A DNA stretch of 29,123 nucleotides from a virus. Every line of letters starts with the position of its first letter. Within the stretch, counting starts at the first letter, position 1. Shown here in pieces: positions 1-6,460 of this stretch. The DNA lies in IMG/VR virus record IMGVR_UViG_3300020171_002226, positions 1-29,123 of that record; one strand, given 5' to 3'. The notes beneath the pieces are model-generated. The model was not told where the DNA came from, did no database searches, and worked only from the letters and a program-made list of their open reading frames with translations. The position numbers were made by a program, and so were the translations under genes.

Positions 1-333
1 AAAAAATACAAAAAAGAGAAAATTAAAGAATATTATGAAAATCACAAAAAAGAATATTATGAAAATAATAAAGATAAAATTATAGAACGAGCAAAAGAGT
101 ATTTACAAACCCCAAAGGGTAGAGAAATAAATAGAAAAACACAATCTAAAAGAAGACGAAATTTAGAGTGGAATCCATTAAATGAATATTTTGAAAATTC
201 CGAAGGACACCATATTAATAAAAATTGGCATTTTAAAGGACATTCGGTAATTAAAAATAAAAACATGGAACCTATAAATACTGTAGTATTTTTAATAATG
301 CAAAATATTGATAGATTTCAAATGTTGGATTAG
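1..333 (+). CDS. HNH-family putative homing endonuclease, C-terminal part (copy A)
   Basis: The frame is open from the window edge to TAG at 331-333, so the N-terminus lies outside. It reads KEYYEN repeats, then TPKGREINRK, then a core NPLNEYFENSEGHHINKN..HFKGHSV, then NMEPINTVVF and MQNIDRF. The same order occurs in four other copies here (near 4421-4854, 6447-7007, 23195-23650, 28572-29123). The complete ones start with a CxxC...C zinc finger. The GHH pair followed by a distal His suggests an HNH/His-Me nuclease, presumably a free-standing homing endonuclease; the activity is inferred. This is the only copy on the + strand. It lacks the VIYIP segment between GHHIN and the distal His, so it may be degenerate. 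Confidence 0.7.
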   Translation, partial: KKYKKEKIKEYYENHKKEYYENNKDKIIERAKEYLQTPKGREINRKTQSKRRRNLEWNPLNEYFENSEGHHINKNWHFKGHSVIKNKNMEPINTVVFLIMQNIDRFQMLD

Positions 334-344
334 GTGAAAAAATA

Positions 345-466
345 ATGACAAATGTAAGGTATTAAATTGTAAAAACAATCTAAATAAAACTTGCACCGCT
401 GATGACATAATCATTGATGAAGAATCCAAATGTTGGATTTTTGTAAATGGATTAGGTAAAAAATGA
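345..466 (+). pseudogene. DUF1540-like Cys-rich mini-protein, start apparently frameshifted
   Basis: From 353 the frame reads CKVLNCKNNLNKTCTADD, then IIIDEESKCWIFVNGLGKK and TGA at 464-466. The Cys spacing (C-x4-C-x7-C-x13-C) with CTADDI resembles the small metal-binding DUF1540 family. No start codon exists in this frame. The ATG at 345 is one base out of frame; adding one A would give MTKCKVLNC. It is either a frameshifted gene or uses an unrecognised start. Its stop overlaps the next ATG (ATGA), so it looks like the first gene of a small operon. Confidence 0.45.
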
Positions 467-639
467 TACACCCAAAAGCACGAACTAACGTACCTAAAGA
501 AGGACCCGCAATACTTAAGCGAGTATGTAAAGCTGGTAATAATTGCGATCATAAAGAAGAACATATCGTAAGTTTACTTTGCAATTTAAGATGCTGCGAT
601 GTTAATGGAAAGGATGTCCGGTGTGTACCTATAACATGA
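463..639 (+). CDS. Cys-rich hypothetical protein (58 aa)
   Basis: ATG 463 overlaps the previous stop by ATGA, and its own TGA overlaps the next ATG in the same way, which suggests translational coupling. The product has five Cys (VCKAGNNCDH, LLCNLRCCD) plus a sixth in DVRCVP, in the style of a small zinc- or metal-binding protein. I recognise no family. Both overlaps and the Cys pattern argue that it is real although short. Confidence 0.6.
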   Translation: MIHPKARTNVPKEGPAILKRVCKAGNNCDHKEEHIVSLLCNLRCCDVNGKDVRCVPIT

Positions 640-809
640 CGCACACTCTTAAAATAATCGTGCCTGACGATTTATACGAAAATCTAAAAAAATATAAATT
701 ATTGGATGTCGCAACACACGCAGCAATTGAAGGATTAATAAACGCTATTTTAGTTAAAATTAATGCGGATACACCTCGAAGAGTTATGCCAGAAAATAAG
801 TATAAATAG
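636..809 (+). CDS. Small hypothetical protein, possible ribbon-helix-helix-like (57 aa)
   Basis: The ATG at 636 overlaps the previous stop (ATGA) and is preferred to an upstream in-frame GTG at 621. The product starts THTLKIIVPDDLYENLKKY, a beta strand followed by a helix that recalls MetJ/Arc-type DNA-binding proteins, then a second helix HAAIEGLINAILVKI and a basic end. That fold is a guess from pattern only. It is the last gene of a three-gene run. Confidence 0.55.
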   Translation: MTHTLKIIVPDDLYENLKKYKLLDVATHAAIEGLINAILVKINADTPRRVMPENKYK

Positions 810-843
810 TAATTGTTGTATGTAAACTTGGCGAAAAATATAA

Positions 844-978
844 TTAATAACGAAGTCCATCATTATATGCATCATTTTCAAACTTTCTTAAAAGTTTACA
901 TAAACTTTTTATCCATTCTGTTGTAGGTGTAACGTTGTTATTTTTCAACCATAACAACGCTTGTTCTTCAAAATCCAT
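844..978 (-). CDS. Hypothetical protein (44 aa), end of a minus-strand mini-operon
   Basis: On the minus strand ATG is at 978-976, preceded by GGAGAATAA, a fair Shine-Dalgarno site. The product starts MDFEEQALLWLKNNNVTPTT and ends NDAYNDGLRY. It is acidic and helical with no Cys; the function is unknown. It follows the 982-1134 gene with 3 bp between them, so the two are probably co-transcribed. Confidence 0.5.
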   Translation of the reverse strand: MDFEEQALLWLKNNNVTPTTEWIKSLCKLLRKFENDAYNDGLRY

Positions 979-981
979 AAT

Positions 982-1134
982 TTATTCTCCTAATTCAATA
1001 ATGATGGTCTCATATCTACAACCAATACATGTGCATATATCCGCTTCATACCGACAGACTGTTTTTATACACATCATATGCATCCACTGTTTTAACCAAT
1101 ATGTTTTATCTAACATCATACATTCTTTTACCAT
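982..1134 (-). CDS. Cys-rich hypothetical protein (50 aa)
   Basis: Minus strand. ATG at 1134-1132 overlaps the stop of the gene at 1128-1301 (ATGGTAA). The product contains MMCIKTVCRYEADICTCIGC, giving paired Cys residues suited to metal binding. The function is unknown. It is the middle gene of a three-gene minus-strand run. Confidence 0.5.
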   Translation of the reverse strand: MVKECMMLDKTYWLKQWMHMMCIKTVCRYEADICTCIGCRYETIIIELGE

Positions 1135-1301
1135 GAAATCATCCACGAACCCACAACTTTACCGTTAGAATCTATTACTACACCTGAATCGATTCCAAGT
1201 AAGATTTTTGTGGTTACTTGCTTTAAACAAATTGCCAATTCAACTTCAAGCATTTCACACTCTTGAAATGCTGCATTATCCATATTTAGGGTGAGGTTCA
1301 T
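1128..1301 (-). CDS. Hypothetical protein (57 aa), first gene of minus-strand run
   Basis: Minus strand, ATG at 1301-1299. The product contains KILLGIDSGVVIDSNGKVVG, which reads like a beta hairpin of a small regulatory or nucleotide-binding fold; no family is recognised. A TATA-like CCTTATATAGT lies about 33-43 bp before the start on the minus strand. The next gene overlaps its stop. Confidence 0.5.
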   Translation of the reverse strand: MNLTLNMDNAAFQECEMLEVELAICLKQVTTKILLGIDSGVVIDSNGKVVGSWMISW

Positions 1302-1333
1302 ATTTTATCACTTTACTATCATTATGTCATATT

Positions 1334-1344
1334 ACTATATAAGG
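1334..1344 (-). promoter_or_regulatory. TATA box for the 1301-844 run
   Basis: Read on the minus strand this is CCTTATATAGT, about 33 bp before ATG 1301. The spacing fits an archaeal TATA box about 25 bp before a start site with a short leader. Confidence 0.4.
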
Positions 1345-1513
1345 TTATGCCTATTATTATTCAACACACTTTATATAAAACCCGAAAATTTCACCCCGGG
1401 TTCCACAAGGTAGTGTAGCGTATAAAAACGGATTTTACGTGCCTAATAGGTGATTGTATCGCGCTAAAAATATATAAATAGAACATGCTTCATCCAGCCT
1501 TCAATATGTTTTA

Positions 1514-1640
1514 TCACGATGATGTATTCTGATAGTGTGCTATGACCTTGCGATATGGCGGCTCTAAAGCATCATACCCTATATAGATAAGCCACGTTTC
1601 AATTGTCTTCTTAAACGCCTTATAATCAACAGTATGTTTT
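1514..1640 (-). pseudogene. Possible remnant of a small gene
   Basis: A minus-strand frame reads VDYKAFKKTIETWLIYIGYD then ALEPPYRKVIAHYQNTSS and TGA at 1516-1514. It looks protein-like but no ATG, GTG or TTG start is present upstream in frame before a stop. It may be a decayed gene or chance; I give it low weight. The rest of 1345-1710 shows no other gene I can support. Confidence 0.2.
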
Positions 1641-1710
1641 TAGCCGTATAAGTATGAAATTTCACACTTTGTAAATAATTACATTCGATAGCAGACGATG
1701 GATATTTTGA

Positions 1711-1744
1711 AAAACTGTATATAACAGTTATTATATACAGTTTT
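1711..1744. terminator. 14-bp perfect inverted repeat (hairpin)
   Basis: AAAACTGTATATAA, a six-base loop CAGTTA, then TTATATACAGTTTT. All 14 bp pair, and runs of A and T bracket it, so in RNA from either strand it forms a hairpin followed by U residues. It sits 30 bp past the stop of the 1775-1909 minus-strand gene, so a terminator for that gene is the simplest reading. A protein-binding site is the alternative. Confidence 0.5.
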
Positions 1745-1774
1745 GTTTATCTATCGGCGCATCACGATCCTTAA

Positions 1775-1909
1775 TTAATTTGGACGAAAGACAGTTTTTA
1801 CTTCTACCATCAATCCGTTGTCACATTGATCGCAGATAGTTAATTTAGTTGGATCGCATTTATCGTGATTCCCGCAAATTAAACATTCCATCTCGATTTT
1901 TGTTATCAT
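1775..1909 (-). CDS. Zinc-ribbon mini-protein (44 aa)
   Basis: Minus strand, ATG at 1909-1907. The product contains ECLICGNHDKC and TICDQCDNG, two CxxC-type knuckles expected to bind one zinc ion. Partner and role are unknown. A TATA-like CTTTATATAG lies about 35-45 bp upstream, and the perfect hairpin at 1711-1744 follows the gene. Confidence 0.6.
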   Translation of the reverse strand: MITKIEMECLICGNHDKCDPTKLTICDQCDNGLMVEVKTVFRPN

Positions 1910-1943
1910 GATTTTTTCACCATAGGTTAATATGAACTTAATA

Positions 1944-1953
1944 CTATATAAAG
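1944..1953 (-). promoter_or_regulatory. TATA box for the 1909-1775 gene
   Basis: On the minus strand the bases read CTTTATATAG, 35 bp before the ATG at 1909. Confidence 0.4.
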
Positions 1954-2116
1954 ATATGTTATTTCTAAGATTTTTACACAGTGATTCTTTGAGTAAACTA
2001 TTAATATCCTTTTAAACTGTGATGATAAAATATTTAAATAATGTCTCCAAAATTTAAATCCAATTCCTAAACTTGGTATGTTCAGCGGTCAAAGGCTACG
2101 TTTTTCAACGATTTAC

Positions 2117-2158
2117 TGTAACATTTTTGTCACAGGTGTTACAAAATTGTAACAGGTG
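2117..2158. promoter_or_regulatory. Operator-like repeat cluster TGTnACAGGTG
   Basis: TGTCACAGGTG at 2128-2138 and TGTAACAGGTG at 2148-2158 are direct repeats 20 bp apart, about two helical turns. TGTAACA at 2117-2123 and its reverse complement TGTTACA at 2137-2143 add further half-sites. The phasing suggests binding by a dimeric regulator or initiator. No protein can be assigned. Confidence 0.45.
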
Positions 2159-2376
2159 AGTAGTGTACTACGTATGCGTTAGCAAACATTCCCACAGATT
2201 AGCAGCGTTTAAAATGCTTGGATTGGTATTTTTGCACATTACTTTCAATTTATATTATTTAAGAGATAAATTGGTAAGGGAAGAGACTCATACATATAAT
2301 AAATATATAATATATATAATATATATATACTATACTATTATATTATTATTATTAACACTCTTTATGGCATTTTATT

Positions 2377-2390
2377 ATGTATGCATACAT
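2377..2390. repeat. Palindrome ATGTATGCATACAT, first copy
   Basis: A perfect 14-bp palindrome, followed at once by a further partial copy GTATGCAC. The central 12 bp TGTATGCATACA recurs exactly at 3053-3064, and a half-site TGCATACA lies at 2940-2947. Confidence 0.5.
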
Positions 2391-2871
2391 GTATGCACAC
2401 ATATAGTGGGGGTTATTTAAAAAATAATAATAATTTTTTTCTTTTTTAAAAAAAATAAGAAGAAACCATATGGTGTAGCAATACCTCCTAAATTATATCA
2501 TTAATAATATAAACTAGTAGTTATGCTTTAAATGTGATTTTAAGCATTTCAAACGTAGTAGCAAAAACTAATATTTAATAATACTCCTTTCTGGAATATT
2601 AGAATGTTGGTTTACTCGCATGCGGCGGTCGATTTAGACAGTTATAACGGATAGTATGTTTTAATATAATCAATATTGGTCGCCCGTACGTATTCAAAAT
2701 TCCTTTAGAATATTACTCAAATGTTGCTCCATACTAACCACTTTATTCCTCGTGAAATACATATCTTTATATACAATGGAGGATAAACTTAAAATTGTAC
2801 ACAATGGAATTAAAATTAATTAAATTATATATAATAAAAACTTTCGATATCTTTATATAGTACTACTTGTA

Positions 2872-2899
2872 AAAAATGCACTTAAAAACGTGCATTTTT
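2872..2899. terminator. Hairpin with flanking A and T tracts
   Basis: AAAAATGCAC, eight-base loop TTAAAAAC, GTGCATTTTT: a 10-bp perfect stem. It lies 12 bp after a TATA-like CTTTATATAG (2851-2860), so any transcript from that site would begin in or near the hairpin. It could be a bidirectional terminator or a site in the control region. Confidence 0.35.
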
Positions 2900-2950
2900 A
2901 CTTAAAATCGTCCGATACGTGTAGCTTATAAAGAAATTCTGCATACATCG

Positions 2951-2993
2951 TCGACCGCTAATGGTTGTTCCTATAGATCGACCGTTAATGGTT
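2951..2993. repeat. Iteron-like direct repeats TCGACCGyTAATGGTT
   Basis: Two 16-bp copies differing at one position lie at 2951-2966 and 2978-2993 (27 bp apart). A related CGGCCGATAACG follows at about 3003, and the reverse complement of the first eight bases lies at 2625-2632. These GC-rich blocks stand out from the AT-rich surroundings. Confidence 0.45.
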
Positions 2994-3052
2994 TTGCTAT
3001 GCCGGCCGATAACGATCGTATTCTGGAAGGCGATAGCGATTATTCGAGTAGT

Positions 3053-3064
3053 TGTATGCATACA
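3053..3064. repeat. Palindrome TGTATGCATACA, second copy
   Basis: Exact 12-bp repeat of the core of the palindrome at 2377-2390, about 670 bp away in the same gene-poor region. Confidence 0.45.
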
Positions 3065-3144
3065 TAGCCATTAATGGATATACATAGCTTTATATACTAC
3101 TTAAATACTCAAATTCTCATATATGTAAATTGTCAGCATTCGAT

Positions 3145-3158
3145 AACTATAAATACTA
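3145..3158 (+). promoter_or_regulatory. TATA promoter
   Basis: AACTATAAATACTA followed by TTAATGACCATATATG. It is the element-wide promoter form, 31 bp before ATG 3190. Confidence 0.65.
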
Positions 3159-3189
3159 TTAATGACCATATATGTTTGAGGACAAAAAT

Positions 3190-3312
3190 ATGAACAATAA
3201 TTTTACTTTAATGTGTATATACGAACACATTATTTGTTTTGAAATACGTGATTGTAAAGACTGTGATGTCTATAAAGAGACTGAAAAGAGACTACAAAGA
3301 AAACAGGAATGA
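3190..3312 (+). CDS. Small Cys-containing hypothetical protein (40 aa)
   Basis: ATG 3190 sits 31 bp after a clear TATA box. The product contains LMCIYEHIICFEIRDCKDCD and a basic, helical tail ending KRLQRKQE. Four Cys suggest metal binding. No family is recognised. Confidence 0.55.
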   Translation: MNNNFTLMCIYEHIICFEIRDCKDCDVYKETEKRLQRKQE

Positions 3313-3348
3313 TAATTTACAGATTACTTTAAAAGGAGGTGAAAAAAT

Positions 3349-3477
3349 ATGACTAAGATTGGAAAAATATTCGGAGCCACATCTATAATACTGGGTGTAC
3401 TATTTACCCTAACTTTGATCGGAGCAATAATAGGAATACCTATGATTGTAGTCGGTGTAATATTAATGTATGATTAG
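3349..3477 (+). CDS. Two-helix membrane mini-protein (42 aa) with an ideal ribosome-binding site
   Basis: AAAGGAGGTGA ends 7 bases before ATG 3349; this is the best Shine-Dalgarno match noticed in the window. The product is MTKIGKIFGATSII followed by two hydrophobic stretches (about residues 10-24 and 26-40) separated by GAIIGIP, so a hairpin of two membrane helices is expected. A strong terminator hairpin follows 6 bp after the stop. The role is unknown; such proteins may be toxins, holin-like or stress peptides, but nothing here decides. Confidence 0.65.
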   Translation: MTKIGKIFGATSIILGVLFTLTLIGAIIGIPMIVVGVILMYD

Positions 3478-3482
3478 AATGC

Positions 3483-3509
3483 GAGTAAGAAGTTCTTACT
3501 CCTTTTTTT
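3483..3509 (+). terminator. Intrinsic terminator
   Basis: GAGTAAG, loop AAGTT, CTTACTC, then C and seven T. It directly follows the 3349-3477 gene and is followed by a new promoter. Confidence 0.7.
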
Positions 3510-3516
3510 AAAAGAA

Positions 3517-3530
3517 AAACTATAAATACT
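3517..3530 (+). promoter_or_regulatory. TATA promoter
   Basis: AAACTATAAATACT followed by AATAAAACAAT, 17 bp before ATG 3547. It drives the run 3547-4424. Confidence 0.7.
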
Positions 3531-3546
3531 AATAAAACAATTAATT

Positions 3547-3705
3547 ATGCCAAGAATTACTAAAAAATTCATACGCGATTTAAAACGCCGACAGGTATTA
3601 AATTCTAATTTAGAGTGTGATGAAATTTGGTCGGCATTCATTGAACAACAGTTAGAAAAACAAACGAGAAAAATTAAGAAGACACTTAGTTCGGAGGAAT
3701 TATGA
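3547..3705 (+). CDS. Basic helical hypothetical protein (52 aa)
   Basis: First gene after the 3517 promoter. It starts MPRITKKFIRDLKRRQVLNS and ends KTLSSEEL; a basic N-terminal helix and an acidic middle suggest a small nucleic-acid- or protein-binding product. Its TGA overlaps the next ATG (ATGA at 3702), indicating coupled translation. Function unknown. Confidence 0.55.
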   Translation: MPRITKKFIRDLKRRQVLNSNLECDEIWSAFIEQQLEKQTRKIKKTLSSEEL

Positions 3706-3890
3706 ACAAAATATTCAGAAAATCAACGGGTAAAATCATTGACTTAGGTGATGATAAAGAATATAAATCAACCATTGAAAATGGGTTTAGTGATTTTTAC
3801 TGGCTTACAATAAATTATAAACCAGTGTTCTCATCACGTGGTGAATACCTGGGATTTACAACGAATCGAGATTTTATAGAGGTATCATGA
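3702..3890 (+). CDS. Hypothetical protein (62 aa)
   Basis: Overlaps the previous gene by 4 bp and the next by 4 bp (ATGA). It contains ENGFSDFYWLTINYKPVFSS and reads as a small beta-rich domain. No Cys and no membrane segment. I do not recognise it; the operon position next to a cupin gives no firm clue. Confidence 0.6.
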   Translation: MNKIFRKSTGKIIDLGDDKEYKSTIENGFSDFYWLTINYKPVFSSRGEYLGFTTNRDFIEVS

Positions 3891-4189
3891 GTGAAAGAGA
3901 ATATCACAATTATAAAGACCTTAGAATAATGGTCACAGATGATTATGAAGATGTCGAGGGTTGGCACCATCATGAACATACCGACCAAATTGTATACGTG
4001 ATTTGCGGTATGTTAGAAATAATTGCGGAAGGAATACATAACTTATCCAATAGACAATCGATTTGTATTCCTGCGGGAATGATGCACAAAATTAGCGCCT
4101 TAGAACCAGATACAAAAATATTTGTCATCAAATACCGATCTACCGGTAAAAACCTTATTAATGATATCATTGCAGATTATGTGAAATAG
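3887..4189 (+). CDS. Small cupin-domain protein (100 aa)
   Basis: Residues 27-31 (HHHEH) followed by TDQIVYVICGMLEI, and later IPAGMMHKI with His 67, match the two metal-binding cupin motifs on a single small beta barrel. Cupins of this size bind a metal and a small ligand or act as sugar isomerases or sensors; the ligand cannot be read from sequence. It is the third of four tightly packed genes starting at 3547, overlapping the previous gene by ATGA. Confidence 0.75.
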   Translation: MSEREYHNYKDLRIMVTDDYEDVEGWHHHEHTDQIVYVICGMLEIIAEGIHNLSNRQSICIPAGMMHKISALEPDTKIFVIKYRSTGKNLINDIIADYVK

Positions 4190-4199
4190 GAGTATTAAA

Positions 4200-4424
4200 A
4201 TGTCTAGAACATTTCGGTGGTGGAATAATCCCCGCATAAAAAAATTATCTAAGCGATTAAAAGACCTTGTAAGAAGTAAAATAAATCCATTTTATTACCA
4301 ACATGAAATAAAGGAAGTAAGAATATATCTTCATAGGCAATTCAGACACATGAACCGACTAAATGTTAAGCGAGGAATAGAACCTGAAAAAGAAATAAAA
4401 ACAGGTGGATGGTTGACACATTAA
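4200..4424 (+). CDS. Basic hypothetical protein (74 aa)
   Basis: AGGAG stands 9 bp before ATG 4200. The product is strongly basic (RIKKLSKRLKDLVRSK, RIYLHRQFRHMNRL), as expected of a nucleic-acid-binding protein, and ends GGWLTH. The stop shares bases with the convergent stop of an HNH-family pseudogene, so the original C-terminus may have been altered by that insertion. Function unknown. Confidence 0.55.
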   Translation: MSRTFRWWNNPRIKKLSKRLKDLVRSKINPFYYQHEIKEVRIYLHRQFRHMNRLNVKRGIEPEKEIKTGGWLTH

Positions 4425-4854
4425 ATATTCTGCATGGTTAAAAAGAAAACAGTATTAATATTTTTAGTTACTGAATGCCATGATTTAGGAATATAAATTA
4501 TATTAATATGATGTCCTTCGGAATTTTCAAACCATTCGTTTAATGAATTATATCCTAAATTTCTTTCACGTTTGGCTATCGCTTTTTAATGGCTTCTTTA
4601 CCGTTAGGTGTTTGTGAATATTCTTTATGATATTCTTTATTATCTTGATAATATTCTTTATTTTTTTCTTTAATTTCCTCTTTATTATCTTGACGATATT
4701 CTTTAAGTTCTTCTTTATTATCCTGATAATATTCTTTAATTTTTTCTTTATTATATTCTTTTTTATTTATTTTAGAACAACATTTTTGCCAGCGGCGATT
4801 ACTTTTAAATTCCAAACCACAGATAACGCAGATCATTACTATAATGAATTTCAT
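4421..4854 (-). pseudogene. HNH-family putative homing endonuclease, frameshifted (copy B)
   Basis: Minus strand from MKFIIVMICVICGLEFKS (ATG 4854-4852), with a zinc-finger start and KEYYQDNKEE-type repeats, to GKEAIKKR and a stop near 4576. The rest of the protein (NLGYNSLNEWFENSEGHHIN, then IIYIPKSWHSVTKNIN and MQNI) continues in another frame to TAA at 4423-4421. One lost base near 4576-4580 explains the break. It also lacks the Cys-x3-Cys knuckle of copies C and E. It ends on the stop codon of the convergent 4200-4424 gene. Confidence 0.75.
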
Positions 4855-4864
4855 TTTTAAGACA

Positions 4865-4880
4865 AAAACTATAAATACTA
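4865..4880 (+). promoter_or_regulatory. TATA promoter of the MCM-like gene
   Basis: AAAACTATAAATACTA, 20 bp before ATG 4901, with no coding sequence between; the mRNA leader must be very short. Confidence 0.7.
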
Positions 4881-4900
4881 GCATCATAGTATAAGATACA

Positions 4901-6406
4901 ATGAAAAATATGATTGATGAATGTAGCAAAAAAATTGTTAAATTCGAGGACATGTACGATACCACTTTGATCGATAAACAATTACTCATACAAAAAAATG
5001 AGGAGGACGATCCTGATTATGTCGAGTTTGATGAAAAAGATTATGATGCTGCATACGCTGAAGAAGTCAAAATCGCCAACATAGAACTTAAGGCTTTTGC
5101 TGCTGATACATCAACCACTTTCGACGGAATTGTGAATAAATATAGTATGTTAGTTGGGCTAACAGGCAGAAGTTATGATCCGGCAACCAAGATGATGTTC
5201 TACTCGGTTTTGGCGAATCAAATTAAAACGAATAAGTTTTCTATGGATTCTAAACTAATTGATTTGCGGTTAAATATCCTTCTACAACTTAAAGCTGGAC
5301 ATGGTAAGAAAAACTATGAGTATTTTATTCGCAGAACTATCGAAGGACTTGGTCGGCAATACCAGGAGCCGACTTCATATCATCCAGAACAATTTGTTGG
5401 TAAAGTGATTGTGACACAACAGAAGAATGAAGACCCCGATTATACACCAGTATACGGTACGCTTGCCGCTGATTTTTTAGTAATTGATGAAGCACACGCT
5501 ATGCTTACGCGAAAAGATAATGAAGAATGTCTTAGATTTATTAGAACCGCCTTGGATCCGATCGGTGATAATACTATAATGAAGAAACAAGTTAACGTTC
5601 CAGACGAGCATAAATTGAAATATGATCCGGTATGTACTATGTTGCTGCTTACGCAGCCAATTGCTAACATTAGTGAAGATTTATTAATGAGAGGAAGTTT
5701 TCGACGATTCATTGTTTTATTTATTACTACAACATTAGAAGAGCGTCTTGCGGCAAGAAGAAGCGCAAGATTTTTAACTTTACGTGAAGATGTGCATAAT
5801 ATAATTTGGATAAAATGGATTGAACTTAATAAGGCCTTATCTCAATATAGCAACTTACAATATTTCTGCCCGGATAGTACTGCGATAGATGATTATCTGG
5901 ATACATTAGGTTTCAATGCGCGCGAGATTAATCAGGAAGTAGTGGAGTATTATAACACCTCACAATTTACCATAAAACAAAATTTATTTAAAATGGCGAT
6001 AGTTCGCGCTGTAGTTGAACACCATGCTGAAAATGGTAATACCATCACCATTCAAGAAACTCATATTAAAAAAGCAATTGAGGATTGGCATGCCATCTGG
6101 ATACCACAAATACACTGGATCTCGCGGCAAATGCAGATTACATCATTAAATCCTATCGGCTGGAGTGATAAACATCACTCCGTGGTGATGAATTTACTTG
6201 ATAAAATGCCGGGTAAAGCCTGTGAATACTCTGTGATTGTTACGGCGGCTGTGGCTGTATTCGTTGGTGTTGATAGCAGTAAGCGTGCGAAAGTGTATAA
6301 GATAATGAATGATTTAGTGTCATGGGGGATGATTATAAAAACTCCTATACCGATGACTAAAAAATTTATGGTAACAATGGACTTAAGTGCGGCGAAAATT
6401 AAATAA
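4901..6406 (+). CDS. Divergent MCM-like AAA+ replicative helicase
   Basis: A 501-aa protein with an AAA+ layout in MCM order. A degenerate Walker A (AGHGKKN, residues 132-138) is followed 60 residues later by Walker B DFLVIDEAHA (191-200), a sensor-1-like LLLTQP (248-253), and LLMRGSFRRFIVLF (261-274), where MCM proteins have LLSRFDLIF with the arginine finger. A C-terminal region rich in short helices (about 410-501) could be the winged helix. MCM rings unwind DNA at forks. The N-terminal 120 residues are shorter than the usual MCM N-terminal domain and show no zinc finger. The Walker A lacks the usual Ser/Thr after Lys. Other AAA+ families are possible, but the neighbouring replisome genes support a helicase. 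Confidence 0.6.
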   Translation: MKNMIDECSKKIVKFEDMYDTTLIDKQLLIQKNEEDDPDYVEFDEKDYDAAYAEEVKIANIELKAFAADTSTTFDGIVNKYSMLVGLTGRSYDPATKMMFYSVLANQIKTNKFSMDSKLIDLRLNILLQLKAGHGKKNYEYFIRRTIEGLGRQYQEPTSYHPEQFVGKVIVTQQKNEDPDYTPVYGTLAADFLVIDEAHAMLTRKDNEECLRFIRTALDPIGDNTIMKKQVNVPDEHKLKYDPVCTMLLLTQPIANISEDLLMRGSFRRFIVLFITTTLEERLAARRSARFLTLREDVHNIIWIKWIELNKALSQYSNLQYFCPDSTAIDDYLDTLGFNAREINQEVVEYYNTSQFTIKQNLFKMAIVRAVVEHHAENGNTITIQETHIKKAIEDWHAIWIPQIHWISRQMQITSLNPIGWSDKHHSVVMNLLDKMPGKACEYSVIVTAAVAVFVGVDSSKRAKVYKIMNDLVSWGMIIKTPIPMTKKFMVTMDLSAAKIK

Positions 6407-6425
6407 GGGTTACAATATAAAACCA

Positions 6426-6460
6426 GGTGTTCCTATTTATAATAAATTAGTATGATTGAG
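6426..6460. repeat. Scar matching the 3' end of the Cas4-like gene
   Basis: GGTGTTCCTATTTA at 6426-6439 equals 28543-28556, the codons for WCSYL of the Cas4-like gene. Nine bases of that gene are missing, and AATAAAyTArTATGATTGAG then continues on both sides into the end of the HNH-family genes. This looks like a piece of the Cas4-like gene carried along with copy C. Confidence 0.65.

Larger units (their letters stand above)
1954..3145. other. Gene-poor AT-rich region at a transcription divergence; candidate origin or control region
   Basis: About 1.2 kb with no gene I trust lies between minus-strand genes to the left and + strand genes to the right. It contains TGTnACAGGTG repeats (2117-2158), a TA-dinucleotide-rich block (about 2285-2340), A and T tracts (about 2420-2460), a palindrome repeated at 2377 and 3053, direct repeats TCGACCGyTAATGGTT (2951-2966, 2978-2993), a hairpin (2872-2899) and several TATA-like CTTTATATA sites (about 2768, 2851, 3090) with only very short frames after them. 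A replication origin is a reasonable inference, but nothing here proves it. Confidence 0.4.

Noticed and set aside
57-564. Minus-strand frames at 57-266 and 292-564
   Set aside because: Shadows of HNH copy A and of the small Cys-rich genes on the + strand, with Phe/Leu-rich composition.
935-1168. 77-aa + strand frame
   Set aside because: Lies opposite a coherent three-gene minus-strand run with overlaps, a Shine-Dalgarno site and Cys motifs.
2163-2420. 85-aa frame with GTG start
   Set aside because: Runs through TA-dinucleotide repeats, has a low-complexity IYI composition, and no promoter-to-start spacing or family resemblance.
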